Source of the DNA: DATFYM01 sp035315065
GTDB lineage: Bacteria > Acidobacteriota > Terriglobia > UBA7540
DNA length: 24,236 bases
Assembly: GCA_035315065.1 (NCBI GenBank)
Contig: DATFYM010000202.1
Coordinates: 1 to 24,236 of the forward strand
Direction: 5' to 3'
The notes beneath the pieces are model-generated. The model ran no database searches. It saw only the letters and a program-made list of their open reading frames with translations, and had not been told where the DNA came from. Below, piece after piece: positions 1 to 7,124 of the stretch (position 1 is its first letter; every line of letters starts with the position of its first letter). Made by a program: the position numbers and the translations under genes.

Positions 1-1
1 A

Positions 2-142
2 AAAGTGCCACAATACAAGCAAATAATCTATACACAAATCGACAGAGTCATCACTTACATGACTACACTCGGAGGTCGAAAATCCGCCATCACCTTCAAT
101 TCAAACCACTTTACGGAATTAATAGCAGGAACTTCGGTCTAA
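2..142 (+). CDS. C-terminal fragment of an unidentified protein, cut by the window edge
   Basis: A reading frame runs without a stop from the window edge to TAA at 140-142 (46 codons). It contains an ATG at 59-61, but because the frame is open to the edge it may be the end of a longer gene. The residues (ending ELIAGTSV) match no family I recognise. The stretch is visibly more AT-rich than the rest of the window, which could mean foreign or non-coding DNA. A 46-codon open frame can arise by chance, so this is a weak call. From 143 to about 188 I see nothing. Confidence 0.25.
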   Translation, partial: KVPQYKQIIYTQIDRVITYMTTLGGRKSAITFNSNHFTELIAGTSV

Positions 143-188
143 TCAACCTGTCAGGTGGTGAGCTTTGCATAACAGGGTGACACGTGGA

Positions 189-266
189 CCCCCTTCACGC
201 CCGGCCACTCTCCCCCAAGGGGGCGAGGGCATGAGTTCGACGCTTTTCTCCCCTCGCCCCCCTTAG
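189..266. repeat. Palindromic intergenic repeat, left part, split by the IS
   Basis: Two G/C-run hairpins (ctcccccaagggggcgag near 209-226 and the left half of a second, ccctcgccccccttag, ending at 266) are joined by a linker, gcatgagttcgacgc. The same hairpin-linker pattern continues beyond the insertion sequence from 1791. Removing the IS and one TTAG copy gives three hairpins spaced about 47 bp apart. Bases 220-264 match 1794-1838 with 4 mismatches in 45. Confidence 0.75.
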
Positions 267-1790
267 CAGCCCGTGGTAAAAGTCGGGATCTCGGGGTTCA
301 GCATGAATAGGATAATCTGTAAAAAGATATTGCAATATCCTAGAACGGTTATAGAATGCTGACATGGCCATGGGAACTCGCATGCAAGGGGAAAGCCAGG
401 AAGAGATGTGGGTGGCGCGGGCGGCGCTGCCCACCAGCGCTGGTCATCCCTTTTATCAGCGCCTGAATCAGTTGCTGGACGAGAACCACTTCGATGCCTT
501 CGCGGAGGGCCGGTGCCAGCGCTTCTATGCGGAGAAGATGGGGCGACCCAGTCTGGCGCCGGGGGTCTATTTCCGCCTGCTGCTGATCGGGTATTTCGAG
601 GGGATCGACTCGGAGCGGGGGATCGCTTGGCGGGCCAGCGACTCGCTGGGGCTACGGCGGTTTCTGCGGATGGGGCTGGAGGAGTCGGGGCCGGACCATT
701 CCACCCTCTCGCGGACGCGGCGGCGGATCGACTTGGAGACGCACCAGGAAGTCTTCCAGTGGGTGCTGCGGGTGGTGGCGGAGAACGGCTTGCTGAAAGG
801 GCAAACCCTGGCCATCGATGCCACGACCCTGGAGGCCAACGCGGCCCTACGTTCGATTGTGCGGCGTGACACGGGAGAAGGCTATCAGGAGTTTCTGAAG
901 CGGCTGGCGAAGGAATCGGGGATCGCGACGCCGACCCGCGAAGACTTGGCGCGGTTGGACCGGAAGCGGCGGCACAAGGGATCGAATGAAGAGTGGGAAC
1001 ACCCGCACGACCCGGAGGCGCGCATCGCCAAGATGAAGGACGGGCGGACGCACTTGGCCCACAAGGTGGAGCAGGCGGTGGATCTGGGGAGCGGAGCGGT
1101 GGTGGCGGTGACGATCCAGCCTGCCGATCGGGGCGACACGGCGACGGTGATGGAGACGCTGGCGGAGGCGGGGGAAGCGATCGCCGCCGTAGCCTGGGAG
1201 ACGAACCACGAGGAAGTGGGGGAGCGGGTGAATCCCGAGGGGCCGACGGAAGTGGTGCTGGACAAGGGATACCACAGCAGCGACGCCTTGGTCGACCTGA
1301 AGCAGGGGGAAGTTCGAACTTACTGCTCCGAGCCCGATCGCGGCCGGCGGCGTTGGGAGGGGAAGAGGGAAGAGCAAGCGGCGGTGTATGCCAACCGGCG
1401 GCGGATTCGGGGGGAGCGGGGGAAGAAGTTGTTGCGGCAGCGAGGGGAGAAGATCGAACGGAGCTTCGCGCATTTGTACGAAACCGGAGGGCTGCGACGG
1501 GTGCACCTCCGCGGCCACCGGAATATTTTGAAACGGTTGCTGGTGCACGTGGCGGGGTTCAACTTGGGAGTGGTGATGCGAAGAGTACTCGGCAAAGGAA
1601 CCCCGCGGGGCCTGCAAGGCCATCGTGTCGAGTTGCTCTTGGCGCTTTTGCGGCGGTGGAGCGAGGTCTGGGCGCGGCAAAAGGCCGTGGCGGACACTTG
1701 CAACGAACCCGGAGGAATCAGCCGCCCACAAAAGCTACAAGAGCGCGCTACCTTGGCCACCACAGAAACTGCCACTTCCACCACGGGCTG
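267..1790 (+). mobile_element. Complete IS1182-like insertion sequence
   Basis: The element is bounded by imperfect inverted repeats: cagcccgtggtaaaagtc at 267-284 and its counterpart ending ccacgggctg at 1790 (first 11 bases identical, 16 of 18 overall). A 4-bp direct repeat TTAG flanks it (263-266 and 1791-1794). It carries one transposase gene and no passenger gene. The insertion lies in the middle of a GC-rich palindrome. The family assignment rests on the transposase type; the ends, target duplication and 1,524-bp size are read directly from the sequence. Confidence 0.85.
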
Positions 1791-1794
1791 TTAG
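364..1794 (+). CDS. IS1182-like DDE transposase
   Basis: This 476-residue transposase should catalyse cut-and-paste or copy-out movement of the surrounding element. The N-terminal part (about residues 25-120) has the InsH-type DNA-binding region (FYQRLNQLLDE, then GRPSLAPGVYFRLLLIGYFEG). The DDE catalytic core follows: first Asp in LAIDATTLEAN, second Asp in VVLDKGYHSS, and the Glu probably in EKIERSFAHLYETGG. The length suits IS1182/IS5-superfamily proteins and there is no frameshift, so it may be active. ATG codons at 364 and 370 are both possible starts. The last sense codon straddles the IS right end and the TAG stop (1792-1794) lies wholly in the target duplication, so the host site supplies the stop. 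Recognition of the family is from memory. Confidence 0.9.
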   Translation: MAMGTRMQGESQEEMWVARAALPTSAGHPFYQRLNQLLDENHFDAFAEGRCQRFYAEKMGRPSLAPGVYFRLLLIGYFEGIDSERGIAWRASDSLGLRRFLRMGLEESGPDHSTLSRTRRRIDLETHQEVFQWVLRVVAENGLLKGQTLAIDATTLEANAALRSIVRRDTGEGYQEFLKRLAKESGIATPTREDLARLDRKRRHKGSNEEWEHPHDPEARIAKMKDGRTHLAHKVEQAVDLGSGAVVAVTIQPADRGDTATVMETLAEAGEAIAAVAWETNHEEVGERVNPEGPTEVVLDKGYHSSDALVDLKQGEVRTYCSEPDRGRRRWEGKREEQAAVYANRRRIRGERGKKLLRQRGEKIERSFAHLYETGGLRRVHLRGHRNILKRLLVHVAGFNLGVVMRRVLGKGTPRGLQGHRVELLLALLRRWSEVWARQKAVADTCNEPGGISRPQKLQERATLATTETATSTTGC

Positions 1795-1868
1795 GGGAGA
1801 GGGCATGAATTTGACGCTTTCCTCCCCTCGCCCCCCTTGGGGGAGAGGGGCCGGGGGTGAGGGGGTCC
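1791..1868. repeat. Palindromic intergenic repeat, right part
   Basis: Continuation of the repeat at 189-266: the right half of the split hairpin (gggagaggg), the linker catgaatttgacgc, then an intact hairpin ccctcgccccccttggggg followed by agaggggccgggggtgaggg. Such G/C-run palindromes are common intergenic repeats in high-GC bacteria. No gene lies between the IS and the ABC ATPase gene. Confidence 0.7.
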
Positions 1869-1910
1869 CGTCACTCAATACCGCGAAGCTCATAAGCTCT
1901 CAAGCTAGCC

Positions 1911-1965
1911 GTCAGCTCTCAGCCGTCCGCTGTCAGCCAAAGACGCTGCTCGCTGATGGCTGAAA
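1911..1965. repeat. Heptamer array with inverted right arm
   Basis: Left arm 1911-1938 is four 7-bp units (gtcagct, ctcagcc, gtccgct, gtcagcc). After 13 bp comes a right arm of complementary type, gctgatg and gctgaaa (1952-1965). The right arm contains the ATG at 1956 that would otherwise be taken as the start of the ABC ATPase gene. Confidence 0.65.
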
Positions 1966-1976
1966 GCGGTCCTCCA

Positions 1977-2747
1977 ATGCTGGAAGCAAAGGACCTCACC
2001 AAGCGCTTTAACGGCATTCCCGCCGTCGATCGGGTGAACTTCTCTGTCCAGCCGGGAGAGGTCCTCGGTTACCTCGGGCCTAACGGTTCGGGCAAAAGTA
2101 CCACCGTCAAGATGCTGACGGCGCTGCTCGATCCGACGGCCGGCCACATCTTCTTCTGCGGCCAGGACATCAAGAAGAATCTCATCGAATACCGGAAGCG
2201 CCTCGGATACGTCCCCGAGGAGCCGCTGCTCTATCCCTATATGAGCGGACGCGAATACCTTCAGCTTGTGGGCCGGCTGCGGTCCATGCCCCAGGGAATC
2301 CTGGACTGGAAGATCGAAGAGTTGCTCAATCTCTTCGGCCTCGGCCGCTTTCGCCACGCCGCCATCTCGTCCTATTCCAAGGGAATGAAGCAGAAGGTGC
2401 TGATCTCCGCGGCGCTGCTTCACAACCCGGACGTCCTGATTTTCGACGAGCCGCTCTCCGGGCTCGACGTGAGCTCGGTGCTGGTGTTCCGGAATCTCAT
2501 GAAGTTGCTGGCGCGGGAAGGGAAGACTATCCTTTACAGCTCTCACATTCTCGAGGTGGTGGAGAAGGTGTGCTCCAGCGTGGTGATTCTCCACAAGGGA
2601 CGCATCGTCGCCAACGATCGGGTGGAGCGGCTATGCGATTTGATGAAGCTGCCATCGCTGGAGGAAATCTTCCGTCAACTGGCGCTGCAGGAAGACACGG
2701 AAAAGATTGCGGCAGACATTGTGGAAGTGATGAAAGCTAGGGAATAG
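1977..2747 (+). CDS. ABC transporter ATP-binding protein
   Basis: This 256-residue cytoplasmic ATPase would power the multi-membrane-span protein encoded next. Visible motifs, numbered from the ATG at 1977: Walker A GPNGSGKST (about 34-42), Q-loop region GYVPEEPLLY, signature SYSKGMKQK (about 132-140), Walker B VLIFDEP (about 153-159), D-loop SGLD and switch His in YSSHILE (about 190). The layout is typical of ABC-2-type (DrrA/CcmA-like) exporters. An in-frame ATG at 1956 adds seven residues but lies in a heptamer repeat; neither start has a clear Shine-Dalgarno sequence. I prefer 1977 because MLEAKDLTKRF is the usual family N-terminus. The final codons and the TAG stop (2745-2747) come from the heptamer array that begins at 2738. 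The substrate is unknown. Confidence 0.93.
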   Translation: MLEAKDLTKRFNGIPAVDRVNFSVQPGEVLGYLGPNGSGKSTTVKMLTALLDPTAGHIFFCGQDIKKNLIEYRKRLGYVPEEPLLYPYMSGREYLQLVGRLRSMPQGILDWKIEELLNLFGLGRFRHAAISSYSKGMKQKVLISAALLHNPDVLIFDEPLSGLDVSSVLVFRNLMKLLAREGKTILYSSHILEVVEKVCSSVVILHKGRIVANDRVERLCDLMKLPSLEEIFRQLALQEDTEKIAADIVEVMKARE

Positions 2748-2814
2748 GGAGTAGGGAGTAGGGAATACGGAGTAGGGAATAGGGAGTAGGGAGTAGGGAG
2801 TAGGGAGTAGGGAA
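2738..2814. repeat. Perfect-period heptamer array (tagggag type), 11 units
   Basis: Eleven consecutive 7-bp units, mostly tagggag or tagggaa with one tacggag, run without interruption. The first unit lies in the last codons of the ABC ATPase gene and the second supplies its stop codon. Shortly downstream (2850-2866) two more heptamers of another type, attcact and attcaca, occur before the permease gene. Confidence 0.92.
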
Positions 2815-2887
2815 CAGAAGACGTGAATCGGAGTTTGGTCTTTAATTCACTATTCACAATTTGCCGCTCAAAACTCGAAGGTCGCAA

Positions 2888-4684
2888 ATGGTGAAGAAGC
2901 TTCGCCGGCTCTTTCGCGACGACCGGACCCACTTCGTCGATCTGGCGGAGCACTTCTTTCGCCGCTTCTTCGATAGCGAGTTCATCGGGCAGGGCGGCGA
3001 GTCGCACCTGACGCTGGTCCATATTCTGGCGGTGCTGGCGCTTCCCGGCATCTTCTACATGTTCTACCAGTATTCCTCTTACGATTTCATAGCCCAGCAT
3101 CGTCCCAATCTTTACTCCGCCGTTTCGCTGGTCGATCATTGCCGCTACGTCATCTTCTCCATGGTGGTCATCGGTTTCGTGGCCGTACTGGAGTGGGACG
3201 CACTGTTTCCCGACCGCCGCGACTACGCCATTCTCACGCCTCTACCCCTCAAGGTCTCAAGTATTTTCGCCGCCAAAATTGCCGCGTTGGTGGGCTTCGC
3301 GACGCTCTTTGTGATAACGGTCAGCGGCCCCACGAGCATCTTCTACCCTTGTGTCGCCGCCATGGGCATCCCCGGAGGCCGCCTGCCTCTCTCGTACATC
3401 GGCTGGACCATTGTCGCGCACGCCGCCGCCGTGCTGGGCGGAAGCGCCTTCATGTTCCTGTGCTTCGTCGGGCTGCAAGGGGTCCTGATCAACTTGCTCC
3501 GTCCCCGGTGGTTCAAGTGGATGTCGCTCGCGGTTCAAGTGCTCTCGATGATCGCGCTGCTTTCCATGTTCTTCCTGCTGCCGTTGGTTTCGACCCTGGT
3601 GGCGAGCTGGAAAAGGGCTGGCAGCATCAACCTCTATCTGCTTCCGCCGATGTGGTTCCTGGGCCTGTATCAGAAGCTGCTGGGGAGCCACGACGCGGTG
3701 TACGCGTCGCTCGCCCGGATCGCCGTCCTCGGTCTCTGTCTGGCGACGCTCATCTCGGCGGTGACCTACTTTCTCAGCTACCGGCGATTCGTTCGCCGAG
3801 CGATCGAACAAGGCGGCGACGAGGCGACGGAGCCCGGCCGAGTCGAATCGCTGCTCGGTTTCCTTGCAGACCGGTTCGTGGTGCGCAAGCCCATCGAGCG
3901 GGCGGTGTTCTACTTCGTGGGCAAGACCATTGCCCGCAGCGCCAGGCATCGCCTCTACCTGGCGGCTTACGTCGGGGTGGGCTTTGCGTTCGTCACCGAA
4001 GGGTTGGTGGCGCTTTTGTCCGCTGCTCACCACTCCAGGTCAGCCCCGAACTTGGCTTCGGCCGTGCCTTCGGGCCTGATTCCGGGTCTCACCGCGCCGG
4101 ACGCCGCCTTGCTTTCGATCCCGCTGGTTCTATCGTTCTTCGCCCTTTCAGGAATGCGCGTCATTTTTCCCCTGCCGGCCGAGCTGCGTGCCAATTGGAT
4201 CTTTCAGTTGACCGAGAACGAGCGTCGCCGCGATTGTCTGGCCGGGGTGCGGAAGTCGATGATGGTGTGGACCATCGTCCCGCTTTTTGCGCTGCTCTGG
4301 CCGGCCTGTGCCTTTCTGTGGGGCTGGCGCGTAGCCTCGCTGGAGTTGCTCTTCGCCCTCACCCTGTCTCTGATCCTCATCGAGCTGCTGCTGCTGAGGT
4401 TTTTCAAAATCCCGTTCACGTGCTCCTACCTGCCCGGCAAGGCTAACATCACGCTGTTTGGGGTAATCTATTGGCTGGGGTTCTCGATCTACGCTTACAC
4501 CATGGCCTCGCTCGAAGCGTGGCTCTTGCAGCACCTCATTGCTTGGGCGATCTTCTACGTTCTGTTGCTGGCTGCCCTGGCCGGGCTGGTCTCCCATCGG
4601 AATGGGGTGCTGGACGAGGGATTCGTTCTTGCCTATGAAGATAATCTGGAGCCGGCGGTACGCGCGCTGAACTTGACTGAATAA
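2888..4684 (+). CDS. Multi-span membrane protein, probable ABC transporter permease
   Basis: This 598-residue inner-membrane protein probably forms the channel partner of the ATPase encoded 140 bp upstream. After a basic N-terminus (MVKKLRRLFRDD) and an amphipathic stretch, many hydrophobic segments follow, for example LVHILAVLALPGIFYMFY, VIFSMVVIGFVAVL, AALVGFATLFVITVS, FKWMSLAVQVLSMIALLSMF, LLSIPLVLSFFALSG and LIAWAIFYVLLLAALAGLV. A charged cytoplasmic loop lies near residues 295-345. An in-frame TTG at 2861 is possible, but the ATG at 2888 has a better ribosome site (gaagg, 7 bases upstream). No substrate can be inferred. The permease role rests on topology and neighbour, not on a conserved motif. 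Confidence 0.8.
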   Translation: MVKKLRRLFRDDRTHFVDLAEHFFRRFFDSEFIGQGGESHLTLVHILAVLALPGIFYMFYQYSSYDFIAQHRPNLYSAVSLVDHCRYVIFSMVVIGFVAVLEWDALFPDRRDYAILTPLPLKVSSIFAAKIAALVGFATLFVITVSGPTSIFYPCVAAMGIPGGRLPLSYIGWTIVAHAAAVLGGSAFMFLCFVGLQGVLINLLRPRWFKWMSLAVQVLSMIALLSMFFLLPLVSTLVASWKRAGSINLYLLPPMWFLGLYQKLLGSHDAVYASLARIAVLGLCLATLISAVTYFLSYRRFVRRAIEQGGDEATEPGRVESLLGFLADRFVVRKPIERAVFYFVGKTIARSARHRLYLAAYVGVGFAFVTEGLVALLSAAHHSRSAPNLASAVPSGLIPGLTAPDAALLSIPLVLSFFALSGMRVIFPLPAELRANWIFQLTENERRRDCLAGVRKSMMVWTIVPLFALLWPACAFLWGWRVASLELLFALTLSLILIELLLLRFFKIPFTCSYLPGKANITLFGVIYWLGFSIYAYTMASLEAWLLQHLIAWAIFYVLLLAALAGLVSHRNGVLDEGFVLAYEDNLEPAVRALNLTE

Positions 4685-4689
4685 GCGGA

Positions 4690-5039
4690 GGTAAGAAATG
4701 ATGAATGCTTCTACGGTCGCCCGGCCAACGGCAGTCAATCCTTCGATTTGATAGCCATCAAATACGAAGTGTTCTCGCCAGAGTTGCAGGATCGGATGAA
4801 ATAATTGCACGTACTCGCCCGTCGCCGGATCAATCGCTGTAATCCTGCTGGCCTTATGTAAATTGCATGCGGGGCACGCCAGCACGAGGTTGTCCAGACC
4901 GGAGCTCCCGCCCTTGCATTGTGGGATTACGTGTTCAATGTGAAAAGTGGCTCCCTGCAAGCTCTCGCGCATCAGGCAATATTGGCACCGCGCGCCAGCG
5001 CGCTCCCGAATTGCGCGCCAAGTCTTCGGGGACGCTCAT
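4690..5039 (-). pseudogene. HNH endonuclease, frameshifted and 3'-degraded
   Basis: On the minus strand the ATG at 5039-5037 starts MSVPEDL; homology then continues one frame away with RAIRERAGARCQYCL and HIEHVIPQCKGGSSGLDNLV, ACPACNLHK, AIDPATGEY. That is a classic HNH nuclease: the first CxxC, the HIEH catalytic region and a second CxxC (ACPAC). One extra base in the ggcgcgc run near 5014-5019 explains the shift. Starting only at the internal ATG (4972) would drop the first CxxC. At the other end the frame reads through GRATVEAFIIS straight into antisense of the permease gene, so the natural C-terminus seems lost; 4690 is an approximate end. The ATG overlaps the stop of the upstream small gene (TAATG). 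Frameshift could also be an assembly error. Confidence 0.7.
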
Positions 5040-5260
5040 TACGGCTGCTTGCCTAGAATCTGCAATGCCTCGCCGCGGACGAGCGACAGTTGCTCACTCA
5101 ATTCAACCATGGCCTCCAGTTCTTCCCTCTCAGATCCCTGCAAGAGTCCTTCGTTGTTGCGGTCCATTAGTTCCTGAAGGCGTTGGTCCGCCTTCGATGG
5201 AAAACGCAGATTGCCAACAGCTTCTATCCAGTCTACTGGTGCGGCAATGGTTGAATTCAT
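5039..5260 (-). CDS. Small acidic protein paired with the HNH gene
   Basis: A 73-residue protein, MNSTIAAPVDWIEA..., with a charged helical middle (LQELMDRNNEGLLQGS, then EREELEAMVELSEQLSLVR). I recall similar short proteins next to HNH endonuclease genes in other bacteria, where the pair is conserved but the function is unassigned; an antitoxin or immunity-like role is only a guess. The start ATG (5260-5258) has aggatg 6 bases upstream. Its TAA overlaps the HNH ATG (TAATG), indicating translational coupling. Unlike the HNH gene it looks intact. Bases 5261-5416, between this gene and the plus-strand cluster, show no gene and would hold divergent promoters. Confidence 0.7.
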   Translation of the reverse strand: MNSTIAAPVDWIEAVGNLRFPSKADQRLQELMDRNNEGLLQGSEREELEAMVELSEQLSLVRGEALQILGKQP

Positions 5261-5428
5261 GTGATCATCCTAAGAGAGCACGATGTTGCTGTCAACGGCC
5301 GCGGAACGTGTGAGGGAAAATTTGGGCATCGTGTTTGGTTGGTAACATAACAAGCTCCAATTGAACTCTGGGGCGACCGCAAGGTACAATGCCAGTGAAG
5401 GCATTGGGATCGGTGGTTGAGCAGCAAT

Positions 5429-5689
5429 ATGTTACGAACTTACAGAGCGATCTTGCACGGTGACCATGTGGAATGGCTCGACCAGCGCCCGGAGCAGTCG
5501 CGGCCGGTGCCCGTACACATCACGCCGCTGGAGGACGCACCGCTGGAACCAGCGCGCGAACGGGGGCGAGCTATGGCCGAAGCACTCGCTGCCCTGGCCA
5601 GCCGAGGGACGTTCGCCGCCATCACCGATCCTGTTGCCTGGCAGCGCGAGGTACGCCAGGAACGCACGGGCGTGGGAGATTTCTTATGA
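5429..5689 (+). CDS. Antitoxin-like protein of a PIN-toxin module
   Basis: An 86-residue soluble protein: N-terminal strand motif MLRTYRAILHGDHVEWLDQ, a basic/proline linker, PVHITPLED, then a helix RAMAEALAALASRG and the C-terminal motif DPVAWQREVRQER. I associate this combination with antitoxins encoded next to PIN-domain toxins. The usual ending after the WQRE motif (often LPGRD) is replaced here by TGVGDFL. ATG at 5429 is chosen over the in-frame TTG at 5417 because it begins the recognisable motif, though no strong ribosome site is seen. Its TGA overlaps the next ATG by four bases (ATGA), so it heads an operon with the next two broken genes. Confidence 0.65.
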   Translation: MLRTYRAILHGDHVEWLDQRPEQSRPVPVHITPLEDAPLEPARERGRAMAEALAALASRGTFAAITDPVAWQREVRQERTGVGDFL

Positions 5690-5944
5690 CGGTGATTGAA
5701 CTTCCCGATGAACAGGCGGCAGCGCCTGAAAGAGAAAGCCGCTGCGGAGGGTCTATCTCTTGAGGCGTGGCTCCAGAAGCTCGCTGAACAGGAGCGTCCA
5801 GCCAGCCGCCCGCACCGACACATTGCTGACGTGATCCTCGAAAACATGCGGGATGTGCCACCTGAAATCATGGCCCAGATGCCCAAAGACGGTGCCAGCC
5901 AGCACGATCATTACATCTACGGTGGGCCCAAGAAAGAGGAATGA
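5686..5944 (+). pseudogene. VapB-like antitoxin, frameshifted
   Basis: The ATG at 5686 starts MTVIELPDEQAAA and this frame then diverges. The homologous sequence resumes in another frame at 5726 as LKEKAAAEGLSLEAWLQKL, AEQERP, DVILENMRDVPPEIM and HDHYIYGGPKKEE, stopping at 5942-5944. Deleting one C at 5725/5726 (gcgcctg to gcgctg) would restore a standard antitoxin of about 85 residues. The alternative start in the second frame (5696) gives an unnatural N-terminus. Both ends overlap neighbours by ATGA, the arrangement of an intact antitoxin-toxin operon. With the lesion the DNA-binding N-terminal strand is cut from the toxin-binding part. An assembly error is possible. Confidence 0.75.
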
Positions 5945-6357
5945 CCGCTCTTTTCGCCGATACGTTCTATTGGATCGCCTTGGCCGATTCCACCGACAGC
6001 GCCCACCGGCGCGCTTTGGCTCTTACCTCCGATCGGGCAGACTCTCCCGTCGTCACCACGGATGAAGTGTTGACCGAGTATCTTACCTTCTTCGCGATGG
6101 CTCCCGAGCCGATGCGCCGCAAAGCTGTTACCAATGCCCAGCGCATTCTCGAAGACCCTGGCGTCGAGGTTGTTCCGCAGAGTCGGGAATCGTTTCTCTC
6201 GGGCATGGCTCTCTACGGAGCGAGGCCCGATAAAGGCTAGAGCCTGACGGATTGCATCTCCATGCAGACGATGCGCAAGAACGGATTGGCCGAAATTCTT
6301 ACCAATGACCGGCATTTTGAGCAGGAAGGGTTCCAGGCGCTGTTTCGCGATTCTTAA
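5941..6357 (+). pseudogene. VapC-like PIN-domain toxin with internal amber stop
   Basis: PIN-domain toxins are Mg-dependent RNases. The frame starts MTALFADTFYWIALAD (catalytic Asp7), has TTDEVLTE (acidic residues near 41-46), reaches GARPDKG and meets TAG at codon 100 (6238-6240). After the stop the same frame continues with SLTDCISMQTMRKN (Asp104), EILTNDRHFEQEG (Asp123) and FQALFRDS, ending TAA at 6355-6357. The expected residue at the stop is Tyr (KGYSLTD), so a single base change made an amber codon. The truncated 99-residue product lacks two active-site acids and should be inactive. ATG overlaps the antitoxin stop; agagg lies just upstream. This is a substitution, so it is harder to blame on an indel-type read error. 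Confidence 0.85.
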
Positions 6358-6398
6358 GCCGGGCGCACCTCACATCGGTACTCTCCGAATTTGGCCCG

Positions 6399-6490
6399 CA
6401 TGTCATCCTGAGCAAAGCGAAGGACCTCGGTTTGCTCTTGGAAACGGACGATTTCGAAGTGAGGTCCTTCGGTTTGCTCAGGACGACATG
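6399..6490. repeat. Long imperfect palindrome, 30-bp arms
   Basis: Left arm 6399-6428 (starting catgtcatcctgagcaaagc) and right arm 6461-6490 (ending tttgctcaggacgacatg) are reverse complements with two mismatches in 30, around a 32-bp centre. A related fragment, cttgagcgaagcgaagg, occurs at 9764-9780. I know sequences of this kind as dispersed intergenic repeats in soil bacteria. The remaining gap (6358-6398 and 6491-6623) holds nothing else that I can recognise. Confidence 0.85.
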
Positions 6491-6623
6491 CCGGGAAATC
6501 TACCTGTACACCGCCATTACGCCATCGGCGCATCGCGTCCCTGGTCGGTCGCACACTGCAAATAATCAGGCGGGCCAGGACACTAGGAAGCGTCCGCCTG
6601 CGCCACTCAGCCGGCAGCTCGGA

Positions 6624-7124
6624 TCAGAACCAAGAAAAGGCTGTCACTTTGAATCCCAAAGACTGAAGCTTGCTGAAGACGGAGTGCAGGTGCGCCGTAC
6701 CCAAAATGAACAGTCCTGTTTCATACCTCTTCATCTCAGTCTGGACGTTCGTTGCCATCCGACGTTCCCGATTTTCCTGATTCTCGAAGGGTCCGTACTC
6801 ATTCATCCAAGGAGCATTCGGGTCGCGCGCTGGGTCGTACGGTTTTAGGGTCCCGTCATAGCCAGGATACTTGACGCAACCAGAGCAGTTGTAGGTGTGG
6901 TATTGTGTTTCATCTGGGGTGCCGACGTTGGCCCAAGGGAGACCGGATGTCGCGGCGAATCCTTTGGCGAAGGATTCCCCCTGCGTTTCGGACCACTCCT
7001 CCATCACGATGTGCGCGCCCAACTTGGATCTCAGGTAAGCAAGGCGCTTTTCTAACTCTGGATTGCGGTCGTTTCCCAGCTTCTGAAACTCATGCACGGT
7101 AGCAAGCAAAACCACGCTCTTCAT
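6624..7124 (-). CDS. Hypothetical protein, possible TraB/ChaN-like fold
   Basis: A 166-residue protein with no signal peptide. It opens with a hydrophobic strand followed by a histidine (VVLLATVHEFQK), then IVMEEWSETQGESF, a cysteine pair in YNCSGCVKYPGY, an ENRERRMATNVQTEM helix and a C-terminal LFILGTAHLHSVFSKLQ, GFKVTAF. The order strand-His / ERR-MA helix / GTAHL-GF-V recalls TraB/GumN or ChaN-like proteins, but this is a resemblance by eye only. The ATG (7124-7122) has gggagaac upstream and overlaps the TGA of the preceding minus-strand frame (ATGA), so it is translated with that gene. Function unknown. Confidence 0.6.
   Translation of the reverse strand: MKSVVLLATVHEFQKLGNDRNPELEKRLAYLRSKLGAHIVMEEWSETQGESFAKGFAATSGLPWANVGTPDETQYHTYNCSGCVKYPGYDGTLKPYDPARDPNAPWMNEYGPFENQENRERRMATNVQTEMKRYETGLFILGTAHLHSVFSKLQSLGFKVTAFSWF

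Noticed and set aside
847..1731. Long minus-strand open frame (294 codons) under the transposase
   Set aside because: High-GC shadow frame, rich in Pro/Arg/His, directly opposite intact DDE motifs.
220..1838. 45-bp direct repeat flanking the IS as a long target-site duplication
   Set aside because: The same unit already occurs in tandem in the flanking palindromic repeat, and a clean 4-bp TTAG duplication lies at the ends.
2738..2814. Array read as a CRISPR
   Set aside because: Units are 7 bp with no spacers and there are no cas genes.
4148..4689. Minus-strand open frame continuing the HNH protein to 4148
   Set aside because: It is antisense to conserved permease sequence and has no HNH-family character beyond about 4690; it is accidental read-through of a truncated gene.
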